From Flavobacterium sp. SUN046 (GTDB lineage Bacteria; Bacteroidota; Bacteroidia; Flavobacteriales; Flavobacteriaceae), in assembly GCF_028867965.1 (NCBI RefSeq), contig NZ_JAPQNT010000011.1, positions 1 through 64,000 of the forward strand: a stretch of DNA of 64,000 bases. Reading direction: 5' to 3'. Every line of letters begins with the position of its first letter. Positions within the stretch are counted from its first letter, which is position 1. The notes beneath the pieces are model-generated. The model was not told the origin of the DNA. It did no database searches and was given only the letters and a program-made list of their open reading frames with translations. The position numbers were made by a program, and so were the translations under genes. Of this stretch, positions 34,848-42,391 are shown piece by piece.

Positions 34848-35495
34848 TTACATCTTAAATACAGATATATAATTATTTGCAATTATTTCTTGTAATTCCT
34901 TTATTGTTAATTTTTTATAATTTGCTGCCAATTCATAAACTTCTTCTAAAGTTTCTTCATTTGTATCAGTTTCTAGAAAAAATCTATCATTTGGAATGGA
35001 TTTGAAAACTGATTCTACTTCAGGATTTCTCAAAAGATATTTTCCAAAAGAAAGATAAAATCCATTATCAATTAATTGTTTGGCAACTTGTTCGTTTTTA
35101 GAAAATCCATGAATGATAATTGGAACTGAAATTTTCAATCGCTTTTTAATTTCAATTAACTCATCAAACGCTGCAACTAAATGCAAAATTAATGGTTTTT
35201 TGTATAGTTCTGCTAAAGCAATTTGTTTTTCAAAAACTTCTGTTTGTAAAGCTAACGGAATTTCAATTCGCTTGTCTAATCCGCATTCTCCAAGTGCTAA
35301 ACATTCTTTTAATTGCAGTTTTTCTTCAATGGTTTTTAAGTCACTTTCCAATCGATTTTGGTCGATATACCACGGATGGATTCCGATAGAATACTGTGGA
35401 ATTGTTGCATCAAATTCCCACGGATATTGATTTACTAACTCCAAAATACTAGAGTTGTTTGTGAATTTGTGCGTATGAAGATTGAAAAATTGCAT
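34848..35495 (-). CDS. TatD-family metal-dependent hydrolase
   Basis: ATG 35495 (MQFFNLHTHKF) is the natural start, giving 215 residues; an upstream in-frame start adds 13 unrelated residues. TIM-barrel TatD motifs are present: NLHTHKF (HxH), ALGECGLDKR (Glu ligand), LILHLVAAFDEL, IIHGFS and FLETDTNE (Asp). The second His motif is HLVAA rather than the usual HxR. TatD proteins are Mg-dependent nucleases. At 215 residues it is shorter than the usual 255-265. Confidence 0.88.
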   Translation of the reverse strand: MQFFNLHTHKFTNNSSILELVNQYPWEFDATIPQYSIGIHPWYIDQNRLESDLKTIEEKLQLKECLALGECGLDKRIEIPLALQTEVFEKQIALAELYKKPLILHLVAAFDELIEIKKRLKISVPIIIHGFSKNEQVAKQLIDNGFYLSFGKYLLRNPEVESVFKSIPNDRFFLETDTNEETLEEVYELAANYKKLTIKELQEIIANNYISVFKM

Positions 35496-35551
35496 GTGCA
35501 AAAGTAATTTAAAGTTTATTCGCCACAAAGGCACAAAGACACAAAGTTTTT

Positions 35552-35559
35552 TACCTTTG
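35552..35559 (+). promoter_or_regulatory. -7 promoter element of the MFS gene
   Basis: TACCTTTG matches TAnnTTTG and ends 20 bp before the ATG at 35580. It follows a CACAAAGGCACAAAGACACAA-like repetitive stretch (35521-35550). Confidence 0.5.
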
Positions 35560-35579
35560 TATAATAAATGAATATTTGA

Positions 35580-36872
35580 ATGCTACAAAACGCTTTTCGC
35601 AAATACATTAATAACTTTAAAGGATTTTCTAGAGAAATTTGGATTCTAACGCTTGTTACATTCATCAATCGTGCTGGAACAATGGTTTTGCCATTTCTTT
35701 CAAAATATTTGAATGAAGATTTGCATTTCGATTACAATAAAGTAGGTTGGATTATGGTCGCGTTTGGTTCTGGATCAATGTTAGGTTCGTGGCTTGGCGG
35801 AAAACTTTCCGATAAAATTGGTTTTTATAAAATCATGATTTTTAGCCTATTTGTAAGCGGACTAATGCTTTTAGGATTGCAATATGTTACCAGTTTTAAC
35901 GGACTTTGTGTTTCTATGTTTTTGTTAATGACTGTAGCCGATATGTTTCGACCAGCAATGTTTGTATCGCTTAGCGCCTATGCAACACCTGAAAACAGAA
36001 CAAAATCGTTGACCTTAGTGCGATTGGCAATTAATTTAGGATTTGCTGCCGGACCAGCTTTGGGTGGATTAATCATTATGAGTATCGGTTACAAAGGACT
36101 TTTTTGGGCTGATGGCGGAACTTGTATTTTAGCCATTTTGGTATTTGCATTACTGGTGAAAGAAAAGAAAAAACCCAAAGAATCGAAAGAAGCTAAATTA
36201 TTATTGGAAGCCAATCGGGAATCGGTTTTTAAAGACAAACCGTTTTGGATTTTCTTGGGATGTTGTGTAATTACTGGCGTTTTATTTTTCCAGTTGTTTA
36301 CTACAATTCCATTATACCACAAAAAACAATTTGATTTAACTGAGTTTCAAACTGGTTTGTTGCTAACTTTAAACGGCGTTTTAGTGTTCTTTTTAGAAAT
36401 GCCAATCGTGAGTTATATCGAACGCAATAAACTGAATAAAGTTAAAGTCGTTTCTATTGGATGCTTTTTTATGGCGATAAGCTTGTTTTTAATGCTGATT
36501 AATACTTGGGCAGGAATTTTAATAATCATGATGCTGTTCATGACATTTGCCGAAATGTTTGCGTTTCCGTTCTCGAATTCGTTTGCAATGAGTCGTGCAC
36601 CAAAAGGTCATGAAGGAAGATATATGGCTATTTTTACTATGAGTTTCAGTGCTGCTCACATTTTAAGTGCTAAAGTTGGAATGGCAATAATCGACGCCTA
36701 TGGATTTCAAATGAACTGGCTGTTTATGGGAATTTTAGGTTTTATTGGAACCGGATTGGGATTTTGGGTAATCCAATTAGTGGCTATCGAAAACAAATTA
36801 AATCCAGAACTTATCAAAGAAGTTCCTGCTACTTTTGAACATCCAGCCGAAGGTGGCGAACGTGAAATTTAA
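35580..36872 (+). CDS. MFS transporter
   Basis: A 430-residue protein with 12 predicted helices. The loop 2-3 motif LGGKLSDKIGFYK is the MFS signature, and LVRLAINLGFAAGPALGGL is a helix-5 motif seen in drug-exporting members. A charged cytoplasmic loop (KEKKKPKESKEAKLL) separates the halves. The substrate cannot be told from sequence. It is divergent from the TatD-like gene. Confidence 0.92.
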   Translation: MLQNAFRKYINNFKGFSREIWILTLVTFINRAGTMVLPFLSKYLNEDLHFDYNKVGWIMVAFGSGSMLGSWLGGKLSDKIGFYKIMIFSLFVSGLMLLGLQYVTSFNGLCVSMFLLMTVADMFRPAMFVSLSAYATPENRTKSLTLVRLAINLGFAAGPALGGLIIMSIGYKGLFWADGGTCILAILVFALLVKEKKKPKESKEAKLLLEANRESVFKDKPFWIFLGCCVITGVLFFQLFTTIPLYHKKQFDLTEFQTGLLLTLNGVLVFFLEMPIVSYIERNKLNKVKVVSIGCFFMAISLFLMLINTWAGILIIMMLFMTFAEMFAFPFSNSFAMSRAPKGHEGRYMAIFTMSFSAAHILSAKVGMAIIDAYGFQMNWLFMGILGFIGTGLGFWVIQLVAIENKLNPELIKEVPATFEHPAEGGEREI

Positions 36873-36932
36873 TTTTTTAAACCATTAAGAAATTAAGAAC
36901 TATAAAGTTTTTATCAATTTAATCTTCTAATT

Positions 36933-37496
36933 TTAAAGATAGTCTTGTCTGATTTTATTAAAAGTTTGATTTGTAGTAATCATCTTTTCAATAATTTCCT
37001 TTCTTAAAGTTGCTACATCATCATTATTCAGATATTTTGCCCAAGCAGTTTCTTCTAATAATGTTCGTATTTGTTTAATGACTTTTGTTGTTTCTACTGA
37101 TGTTCTTAAAATTTGATTGGAATAATTTTCATTGTTCTTATGGAAATAATTTACTTCATTAGCTGCATTCATTTCAATAAAATACAACTTGTCAAAATCA
37201 TTGTCTTGATGAAAATCAGACCATTTTGCAAAACCTAATTTGTCTTTTTTGGAATTTGGCACTTCGACTGCGCTGAGTTTGACATAATTATTTTTAACTA
37301 TTCTCCAACGGCAATTGGCCACTCTACTCCAATGATTGGACAATCTGTAAACACCATTTTCTACAAAATAGTAACTACTACCCGATTTGCTTTTGTAATT
37401 AGGTTCTAAATTTTTTACACTATCAAAATCCACTTCATGATAGATACAAAAAGTGTATTTGTGAAAATTGGTTTTGTTGTAGGTTTTGATTTGCAT
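36933..37496 (-). CDS. Hypothetical protein (187 aa)
   Basis: A soluble protein without signal peptide. The N-terminal half is beta-rich and aromatic (YTFCIYHEVDF, SSYYFVENGVYRLSNHWSRV, CRWRIV), the C-terminal half helical (TKVIKQIRTLLEETAWAKYL). No named domain is recognised. It is monocistronic with a good TACTTTTG promoter element 20 bp upstream. Confidence 0.72.
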   Translation of the reverse strand: MQIKTYNKTNFHKYTFCIYHEVDFDSVKNLEPNYKSKSGSSYYFVENGVYRLSNHWSRVANCRWRIVKNNYVKLSAVEVPNSKKDKLGFAKWSDFHQDNDFDKLYFIEMNAANEVNYFHKNNENYSNQILRTSVETTKVIKQIRTLLEETAWAKYLNNDDVATLRKEIIEKMITTNQTFNKIRQDYL

Positions 37497-37516
37497 TGAT
37501 TTTTAAATAGATTTTG

Positions 37517-37524
37517 CAAAAGTA
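37517..37524 (-). promoter_or_regulatory. -7 promoter element of the 187-aa gene
   Basis: TACTTTTG on the minus strand matches TAnnTTTG, 20 bp from the start codon. Confidence 0.5.
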
Positions 37525-37633
37525 GAAAATATTTTTTTGTCACTGATTGAACGGATTTGACCGATTTCACTGATTGATTTTATTCATTTCATTTATTTTT
37601 TAAAATTAGTTTTCTCTGATCAAACGTTAAATT

Positions 37634-37687
37634 TAGTTATTTAACTATAAAAATAGTTGTATAACTAAAAATATAGTTATATGTTTG
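37634..37687 (+). promoter_or_regulatory. BlaI-type operator array overlapping the promoter
   Basis: Two dyads, TAGTTA-TT-TAACTA (37634-37647) and TAGTTG-TA-TAACTA (37654-37667), and a third half-site TAGTTA (37674-37679) repeat exactly every 20 bp. A -7 element TATGTTTG (37680-37687) with TTG 20 bp upstream (37657-37659) is embedded, so repressor bound to sites 2 and 3 would cover the promoter. The downstream gene encodes the matching BlaI-type repressor. Confidence 0.82.
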
Positions 37688-37706
37688 CTAAACAAAATAG
37701 GAAATC

Positions 37707-38066
37707 ATGCAAAAGTTAACGAATAAAGAAGAAGAAATCATGCACATTTTATGGAAGCTGAAAAAAGCTTTTGTAAAAGAAGTAATGGCTGAATTTACTG
37801 ATGATGTGCCACATTACAACACTTTATCTACTATGATTAGAAATCTTGATGAAAAAGGATATGTTGCTTATCAAGCTTTCGGTAAAACGCACCAATATTT
37901 TCCAATTGTTGATATTGAAGATTACAGAAAAGAGTTTATGAATACGGCAATCGAAAATTATTTTGATAATTCGTATAAAAATCTGGTTTCGTTTTTTGCC
38001 GAAGAAGACAAAATTTCAGCCGATGAATTAAGAGAAATACTTGAGATTATAGAAAATAGAAAATAG
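37707..38066 (+). CDS. BlaI/MecI-family transcriptional repressor
   Basis: A 119-residue winged-helix protein with TNKEEEIMHILWKLKKAFVKEVM and PHYNTLSTMIRNLDEKGYVAYQAFGKTHQYFP, followed by the dimerisation helices that in the family carry the cleavage site. BlaI-type repressors bind TACA/TGTA-like dyads; here TAGTTA dyads stand upstream. It is followed 7 bp later by an M56 metallopeptidase, the usual sensor partner. Confidence 0.94.
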   Translation: MQKLTNKEEEIMHILWKLKKAFVKEVMAEFTDDVPHYNTLSTMIRNLDEKGYVAYQAFGKTHQYFPIVDIEDYRKEFMNTAIENYFDNSYKNLVSFFAEEDKISADELREILEIIENRK

Positions 38067-38073
38067 AAAAAAG

Positions 38074-39765
38074 ATGCAAGAAGTACTAATTTACCTTTTA
38101 AAAGCAAGTGGCTTGATGATTGCGTTCTTTTTAGCGTATCATTTATTGTTGCGAAAAGAAACGTTTTTCACGAGTAATCGTTGGTTTTTATTGTCTGGGT
38201 TGTTTACTTCTGCCCTGCTTCCGTTGTATTTTATTAAGAGAATTGTTTTTGTTGAAAGACCAAAACTATCAATTGACGATTTAATGGCTTTGTCCAATAA
38301 CGCTTCTGAAGTAATTCCTGACGTACCGGTTGTAGTTCCATCTATAGATTGGATGCAAATTGCGGCAATTGGCTACGGAATAGTTGTTCTATTTTTATTT
38401 TTAAAACTAGTTTTTAATTTGTTTTCCATTTTCAAATTAGTGCGAAATAAGGCAGTTCTAAAAAACGATGGTTTTTCTATAATCAATATCAATCAAGATA
38501 TTACGCCATTTTCATTTTTCAATTATATCGTGTTCAATTCGACTTTGTATTCTAATCAAGAATTAGAAAGTATTTTATTACATGAAAAAGTACACAGCAA
38601 ACAAAAGCATTCCTTTGATGTTGTTGTAGCACAATTATTTACAATAGTATTTTGGATCAATCCATTTGTTTGGCTTTACAAAAAAGCTATTGTTCAAAAT
38701 TTAGAATTCATTGCTGATAGCAAAGCAATACAAAATATAGAAGACAAAAAGTGTTATCAAATGGCACTTTTAAAAGTGGTTTCTCATCAAAACTGCTTAC
38801 CAATTACCAATCATTTTTATCAATCATTAATCAAAAAACGAATCGTTATGTTAAACAAAAACCAATCCAACAAGAGAAATTCATGGAAGTACGCAGCAGT
38901 AGTTCCAGCAGTAGTTGCCTTTGTATTTTTATTTCAAGTACAAGTTGTGGCACAAGAGAGAGAAGTTAATACTACAGAAAATAAAAAATTTGTAAAAGAC
39001 TTTAAAAAAGGATATGAATCTGAATCAAAAAAAGTTAATGATTCGACAAATGCACTTTTGGTGACTACTATTACTAATAAAAATAGTACTGATGAAGAAA
39101 TGGCTTCAGACTCAAAAGAATTAAAAAAAATCGGAATTGATTATAAATTCTCTGATGTCAAAAGAAATTCTAACGGAGAAATAACTGCTATCAAAATAGA
39201 ATTTAATGATAATAATGGACATAAAGGTGTTTCAAAAATATCAAATGATCAACCAATAAATCCAATATATTTCAACTTTGATAAGCAAAATGGTAAGGCT
39301 GGTTTTACAAATGAACCACAAGAAATAAGTGAATTTAATAATGAAAATGAAATTTCTAAAAAATACATAAAAGAAATAACAATAAATAAAACAAATTCAT
39401 TGAAAAATTTTCCTTCAGCACCAATTGCGCCAACACCGCCAATTGCACCTGTAATTAATATTGAAATTGCTTCTTTTCCTGATATGCCAAAGGCTCCAAA
39501 AGCTCCTAATGGTTCTCCGTTAAACAATAAAAAAGAATGGAATAAATTTGAAAAAAAGATGGCTGAATTTGAAATTAAAATGAAAGAAATTCAACCCGAA
39601 ATTGATGCTTATGCCGAAAAAATGGCAAATGTTGATGAACAAATGAAACCTTTTGAAAAAGAAATGGAGGCATTTGAAAAAAAGATGGAACTTTTCGAAA
39701 AAGAAATGGATGAATACCAAGAAAAAATGAATGAATTTCAAAAGAAACAAGATTCAGAAAAATAA
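38074..39765 (+). CDS. M56-family (BlaR1-like) membrane metallopeptidase sensor
   Basis: A 563-residue protein. The N-terminal half has four helices and the cytoplasmic zinc-protease site LLHEKVHSKQKHSFD (HExxH) with the third ligand region EFIADSKA. A further helix (KYAAVVPAVVAFVFLFQVQ) leads to an exported C-terminal domain. It is not a penicillin-binding domain but a short fold (DSKELKKIGIDYKFSDVKRN), a Pro/Ala-rich linker and a long Glu/Lys/Met coiled coil. The signal is probably not a beta-lactam. Activation should cleave the BlaI-like repressor. Confidence 0.92.
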   Translation: MQEVLIYLLKASGLMIAFFLAYHLLLRKETFFTSNRWFLLSGLFTSALLPLYFIKRIVFVERPKLSIDDLMALSNNASEVIPDVPVVVPSIDWMQIAAIGYGIVVLFLFLKLVFNLFSIFKLVRNKAVLKNDGFSIININQDITPFSFFNYIVFNSTLYSNQELESILLHEKVHSKQKHSFDVVVAQLFTIVFWINPFVWLYKKAIVQNLEFIADSKAIQNIEDKKCYQMALLKVVSHQNCLPITNHFYQSLIKKRIVMLNKNQSNKRNSWKYAAVVPAVVAFVFLFQVQVVAQEREVNTTENKKFVKDFKKGYESESKKVNDSTNALLVTTITNKNSTDEEMASDSKELKKIGIDYKFSDVKRNSNGEITAIKIEFNDNNGHKGVSKISNDQPINPIYFNFDKQNGKAGFTNEPQEISEFNNENEISKKYIKEITINKTNSLKNFPSAPIAPTPPIAPVINIEIASFPDMPKAPKAPNGSPLNNKKEWNKFEKKMAEFEIKMKEIQPEIDAYAEKMANVDEQMKPFEKEMEAFEKKMELFEKEMDEYQEKMNEFQKKQDSEK

Positions 39766-39785
39766 AATATTGAATTAGTTATTTT

Positions 39786-39831
39786 AACACGATTATGATT
39801 TTTAATTCTATTAAAAGTAATCGTGTTTTTT
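39786..39831 (+). terminator. Terminator of the BlaI/M56 operon
   Basis: Ten-bp stem AACACGATTA / TAATCGTGTT with a long loop, then a T run. Confidence 0.78.
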
Positions 39832-39940
39832 GTTTTCAAACGTTAAAAATTTGCAAAACCATTTTAAAAAATAAAATCTCTCACTAAATTTGTTCTATAA
39901 TTTCATAAATAATTTAAAACAAACTAAAAATCTGATAATT

Positions 39941-40876
39941 ATGTTACTAAAAAGTGTCAAATTTTCGTTAATCGTTACGTTTTTATTAGTACAATTTATT
40001 AGCAACGCACAAGATGAGAAATTGTCTCTAAAATCTAACGTTTCTCAAGACAATATTGTAATGACTTGGAATAAAACCACGCCAGAACAAGAAATGAAAG
40101 AGGACATTAAAGCATTGGCTGAAAAAGGAATTACCATTAAATATTCGGGAGTGAAACGCAATGCTAAAAATGAAATTACCGCTATTAAAGTGGAATATTC
40201 TGACCGAAAAGGAAATAAAGGCAACTTAGAGTTGAACAATCAAAACCCAATAAACACTATTAAATTCTTCAAACAAGAAGATGAAATTGGTTTTGGCGAA
40301 CCTTCAAATTCTAATGCACTGTTTGGCGGAAATCCATTTATGAATGGTTTTGCAAATTCGGATGAGATTATGAAACAGTTTAATTTCGGAAACGGAAATC
40401 CAAACTCGCAATCGTTTAGTTTTAGTTTTCCAGATGAAAACGGATTGAGTAAATCGAAATCAGAAATTAGAATCCAAAAAGAAGGCAAAAAACCACTCGT
40501 AATTCAGGATGGTGAAGTGATTGAAGGTGGCGATGATTACACTAAAGAAGAACTTGATGAAATCAAAAACAACAATAAATTTGAATTGTCTGATGGAAAT
40601 GGTATCCAATTGAATAAAAATGAATTTGATTTAAGAGATGCCAACGGTTTAGAAAATTACAAAAAGCAAATGGAGAAAATGCAATCGGAATTAGAAAAAA
40701 TTGCACCTGATAAATCACCACGTTCAGAATCGTTCCAAAAAGACATGGAAAAAACCAAAGAAGAAATGTTGAAAGCTAAAGATGAAATGATTAAGGCGCG
40801 TGAAGAACTAGAAAAAGCCAAAAAAGACATCGAAAAAACAAAGACCAAATCAACTGTAAAAACGCAAAAAGCATAA
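39941..40876 (+). CDS. Secreted protein sharing the M56 extracytoplasmic domain
   Basis: ATG 39941 starts a signal peptide (…LVQFISNAQ) and gives 311 residues. Residues about 47-115 (EDIKALAEKGITIKYSGVKR, NEITAIKVEYSDRKGNKG, NPINTIKFF) align clearly with the exported part of the neighbouring M56 protein (SKELKKIGIDYKFSDVKRNS, GEITAIKIEFND). Both end in charged coiled coils. It is thus a free, exported relative of the sensor domain and may compete for or deliver the same ligand, or pair with it; this is inference. It has its own terminator. Confidence 0.85.
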   Translation: MLLKSVKFSLIVTFLLVQFISNAQDEKLSLKSNVSQDNIVMTWNKTTPEQEMKEDIKALAEKGITIKYSGVKRNAKNEITAIKVEYSDRKGNKGNLELNNQNPINTIKFFKQEDEIGFGEPSNSNALFGGNPFMNGFANSDEIMKQFNFGNGNPNSQSFSFSFPDENGLSKSKSEIRIQKEGKKPLVIQDGEVIEGGDDYTKEELDEIKNNNKFELSDGNGIQLNKNEFDLRDANGLENYKKQMEKMQSELEKIAPDKSPRSESFQKDMEKTKEEMLKAKDEMIKAREELEKAKKDIEKTKTKSTVKTQKA

Positions 40877-40888
40877 TAAAACAAGAAA

Positions 40889-40916
40889 GGCTACTCGAAT
40901 TTGAGTAGTCTTTTTT
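40889..40916 (+). terminator. Terminator of the secreted coiled-coil protein gene
   Basis: Stem GGCTACTC / GAGTAGTC (one wobble) followed by six T. Confidence 0.82.
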
Positions 40917-40923
40917 ATTTTTG
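40916..40923 (+). promoter_or_regulatory. -7 promoter element of the 47-aa gene
   Basis: TATTTTTG matches TAnnTTTG and ends 14 bp before the GTG start at 40938. Confidence 0.45.
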
Positions 40924-40937
40924 CAAAAAAAAACACT

Positions 40938-41081
40938 GTGTTCAAAATTTTAGCAAAACTAAACAAACTCCTATTACCGAGTTTTACCAAACAACAACTC
41001 GATTTGTCCAAAGCCAAAAAATGGCAAATGGCGATTATTGGCTGGAGGTATTATGTAACTAAAAGAGCATTAGATTGTTAG
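40938..41081 (+). CDS. Conserved basic microprotein (47 aa)
   Basis: From GTG 40938 to TAG 41081 there are 47 codons. The protein is strongly basic and amphipathic (FKILAKLNKLLLPSFTKQ, LDLSKAKKWQMAIIGWRYYV). From memory, near-identical small proteins in flavobacterial genomes are often labelled SsrA-binding protein, though far shorter than SmpB. I take it as real because of this familiar pattern and the promoter-like element before it. Function unknown. Confidence 0.62.
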   Translation: MFKILAKLNKLLLPSFTKQQLDLSKAKKWQMAIIGWRYYVTKRALDC

Positions 41082-41132
41082 TTTTAATGTTTTCGTACTG
41101 AAAATATTTTTTCATTTTTAAGTAAAAATACA

Positions 41133-41163
41133 TTTGCAAGTTTGATTGTAATGCTTATATTTG
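41133..41163 (+). promoter_or_regulatory. Complete -33/-7 promoter of the tRNA-Arg gene
   Basis: TTTG (41133-41136), a 19-bp spacer and TATATTTG (41156-41163) fit the Bacteroidetes consensus exactly. Transcription would begin a few bases before the tRNA at 41177. Confidence 0.8.
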
Positions 41164-41176
41164 CACCCACAAAAAA

Positions 41177-41250
41177 GGCCTCGTGGCGCAACTGAATAGC
41201 GCACTTGATTACGGCTCAAGAGGTTACTGGTTTGAATCCAGTCGAGGTCA
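41177..41250 (+). tRNA. tRNA-Arg (anticodon ACG)
   Basis: 74 nt. The acceptor stem GGCCTCG/CGAGGTC has one G-U pair, the D arm stem is GCGC/GCGC, the anticodon arm CTTGA-TTACGGC-TCAAG gives anticodon ACG, and the T arm ACTGG-TTTGAAT-CCAGT is followed by discriminator A. CCA is not encoded, so RNase Z and CCA-adding enzyme are needed. ACG is normally edited to ICG by TadA. Confidence 0.95.
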
Positions 41251-41274
41251 CGAATAAATGTATTGAAATAAGAA

Positions 41275-41304
41275 AAACGCTAAGCTTGCTTAAGCGTTTT
41301 TTTT
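41275..41304 (+). terminator. Terminator of tRNA-Arg
   Basis: Stem AAACGCT / AGCGTTT with AAGC/GCTT inside, then eight T. It is repeated almost exactly at 41573-41602. Confidence 0.85.
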
Positions 41305-41351
41305 GTTTTAATGCATTTTCAAAGCGGAGCTTTGCTGGATGTTGCTTGCAA

Positions 41352-41409
41352 AATCCAGTCGAGGTCACTTAAGAATAAAAAGCTCTGACGACAGTCAGGG
41401 CTTTTTTTG
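41352..41409 (+). repeat. tRNA-Arg 3' tail remnant B with its own terminator
   Basis: The 17 bases AATCCAGTCGAGGTCAC equal the 3' end of the tRNA gene (41235-41251), but no tRNA body precedes them. A different terminator follows: AGCTCTGAC / GTCAGGGCT at 41381-41402 plus seven T. Confidence 0.8.
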
Positions 41410-41414
41410 TATTG

Positions 41415-41500
41415 TATTTTTAATTTTGAGCGAGCTCAAGAATTAAAAATAAAACACAAAAAAAGTTTTTCAATCTTTGATTGAAAAAGACTTTTTATTT
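41415..41500. repeat. Two further hairpins in the tRNA-tail region
   Basis: A stem around 41421-41447 (TTTTGAGC / GCTCAAGA) and a near-perfect one at 41461-41490 (TTTTTCAATC / GATTGAAAAA) stand between tails B and C. No gene fits here; the segment 41410-41533 looks like decayed tRNA-operon spacer. Confidence 0.55.
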
Positions 41501-41533
41501 CCACTACGGAGTTTAATCTGGAACAACGAAGTT

Positions 41534-41609
41534 AATCCAGTCGAGGTCACGAATAAATGCATTGAAATAGAAAAACGCTAAGCTTGCTTGAGCGTTTTTT
41601 TTGTTTTAT
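41534..41609 (+). repeat. tRNA-Arg 3' tail remnant C plus terminator
   Basis: About 75 bp repeat 41235-41310 with few changes: the tRNA 3' end, the spacer GAATAAATG and the AAACGCT/AGCGTTT terminator. The 5' part of a tRNA is missing. Beyond it, up to 41787, the sequence is AT-rich with no visible gene. Confidence 0.85.
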
Positions 41610-41787
41610 AAAGTTTCTTTTTTATCACACAAAGTTTTTTAAACTAGTACTTACTTGTCTTGTTTTTATAGGGTATTTTAGAATTAAATTGATAGTCCAA
41701 ACTGGTTTGTAATTAAACTTTCATTGTTTCAATAGGATATTGTTCGATTATACTTAGCATCTTTGTCTATTATTAAAAATAGAAATT

Positions 41788-42195
41788 ATGAAAAAAACAC
41801 TATTCATCGAGAGAGGTTTTGAAAATATAACTGCACTAGCAACTAAAATACTAGGAAGTACAATTACTTTTTTAATAGCTTTAGTCTTAGTGCTGTATTG
41901 GTGGTTTACCAACTTATTTACTTCACACGATGTGCATCAAAATATAGGTGATATTATTTTTGGCACTACTTTTTTAAGTTTGTTCATAATTCAAAAATCC
42001 TTCAATCGTTACTCTGCTTTAATGCATTTGAAATTAAACGAATTGGTTGCTTCAAATAATGACGCTAATAATGCTGTATTGAATACCCATAAAAAAACAG
42101 AAAGCGAAATCACTGAAATGGTAAAAGAATATATTGAAGAGGAAATTGAAAGTTTAGAGAATATCAAAGATGATTTGGATGCAGAGAATAGCTAG
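41788..42195 (+). CDS. Low-affinity iron permease family protein
   Basis: A 135-residue protein with two membrane helices (about 22-43 and 53-70) of the low-affinity Fe/Cu permease family: FENITALATKILGSTITFLI, DIIFGTTFLSLFIIQKSFNR, and the tail KLNELVASNNDANNAVLN with a Glu-rich helix (EMVKEYIEEEIESLENIKDD). Plant- and bacteria-type members of this size are assumed to be membrane proteins linked to metal or anion handling; transport by this one is unproven. Confidence 0.9.
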   Translation: MKKTLFIERGFENITALATKILGSTITFLIALVLVLYWWFTNLFTSHDVHQNIGDIIFGTTFLSLFIIQKSFNRYSALMHLKLNELVASNNDANNAVLNTHKKTESEITEMVKEYIEEEIESLENIKDDLDAENS

Positions 42196-42202
42196 TTGTT
42201 TT

Positions 42203-42247
42203 TTGTTTCAATACATTTTCAAAGCAATGTTTTGTTGTATGTTGCTT
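42203..42247 (+). repeat. Diverged second copy of a tRNA-region spacer
   Basis: GTTTCAATACATTTTCAAAG … TGTTGCTTAC resembles 41304-41350 (GTTTTAATGCATTTTCAAAG … TGTTGCTTGC). It lies between the permease stop and its terminator. Confidence 0.55.
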
Positions 42248-42276
42248 ACTGAATAACTTTAAGTTCACAAAGTATA

Positions 42277-42312
42277 AAACGCTCGGCCTTATAGGGTTGA
42301 GCGTTTTTTTTT
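42277..42312 (+). terminator. Terminator of the iron permease-like gene
   Basis: Stem AAACGCTC / GAGCGTTT followed by nine T. Confidence 0.85.
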
Positions 42313-42391
42313 GATAAAATACCCATTTGTAGGGATTTTTATTTTCATCAAAATTTTGAATTTTGTTTTATTAACCAATACACAAATGATT

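Noticed and set aside
39520..39750. Phe/His-rich minus-strand frame inside the M56 gene
   Set aside because: It is the mirror of the Glu/Lys coiled-coil codons and has no start context or homology.
41235..41550. Integrated mobile element bounded by tRNA 3'-end repeats
   Set aside because: The enclosed segments are only about 120 and 180 bp with no integrase or any gene; at most a scar.
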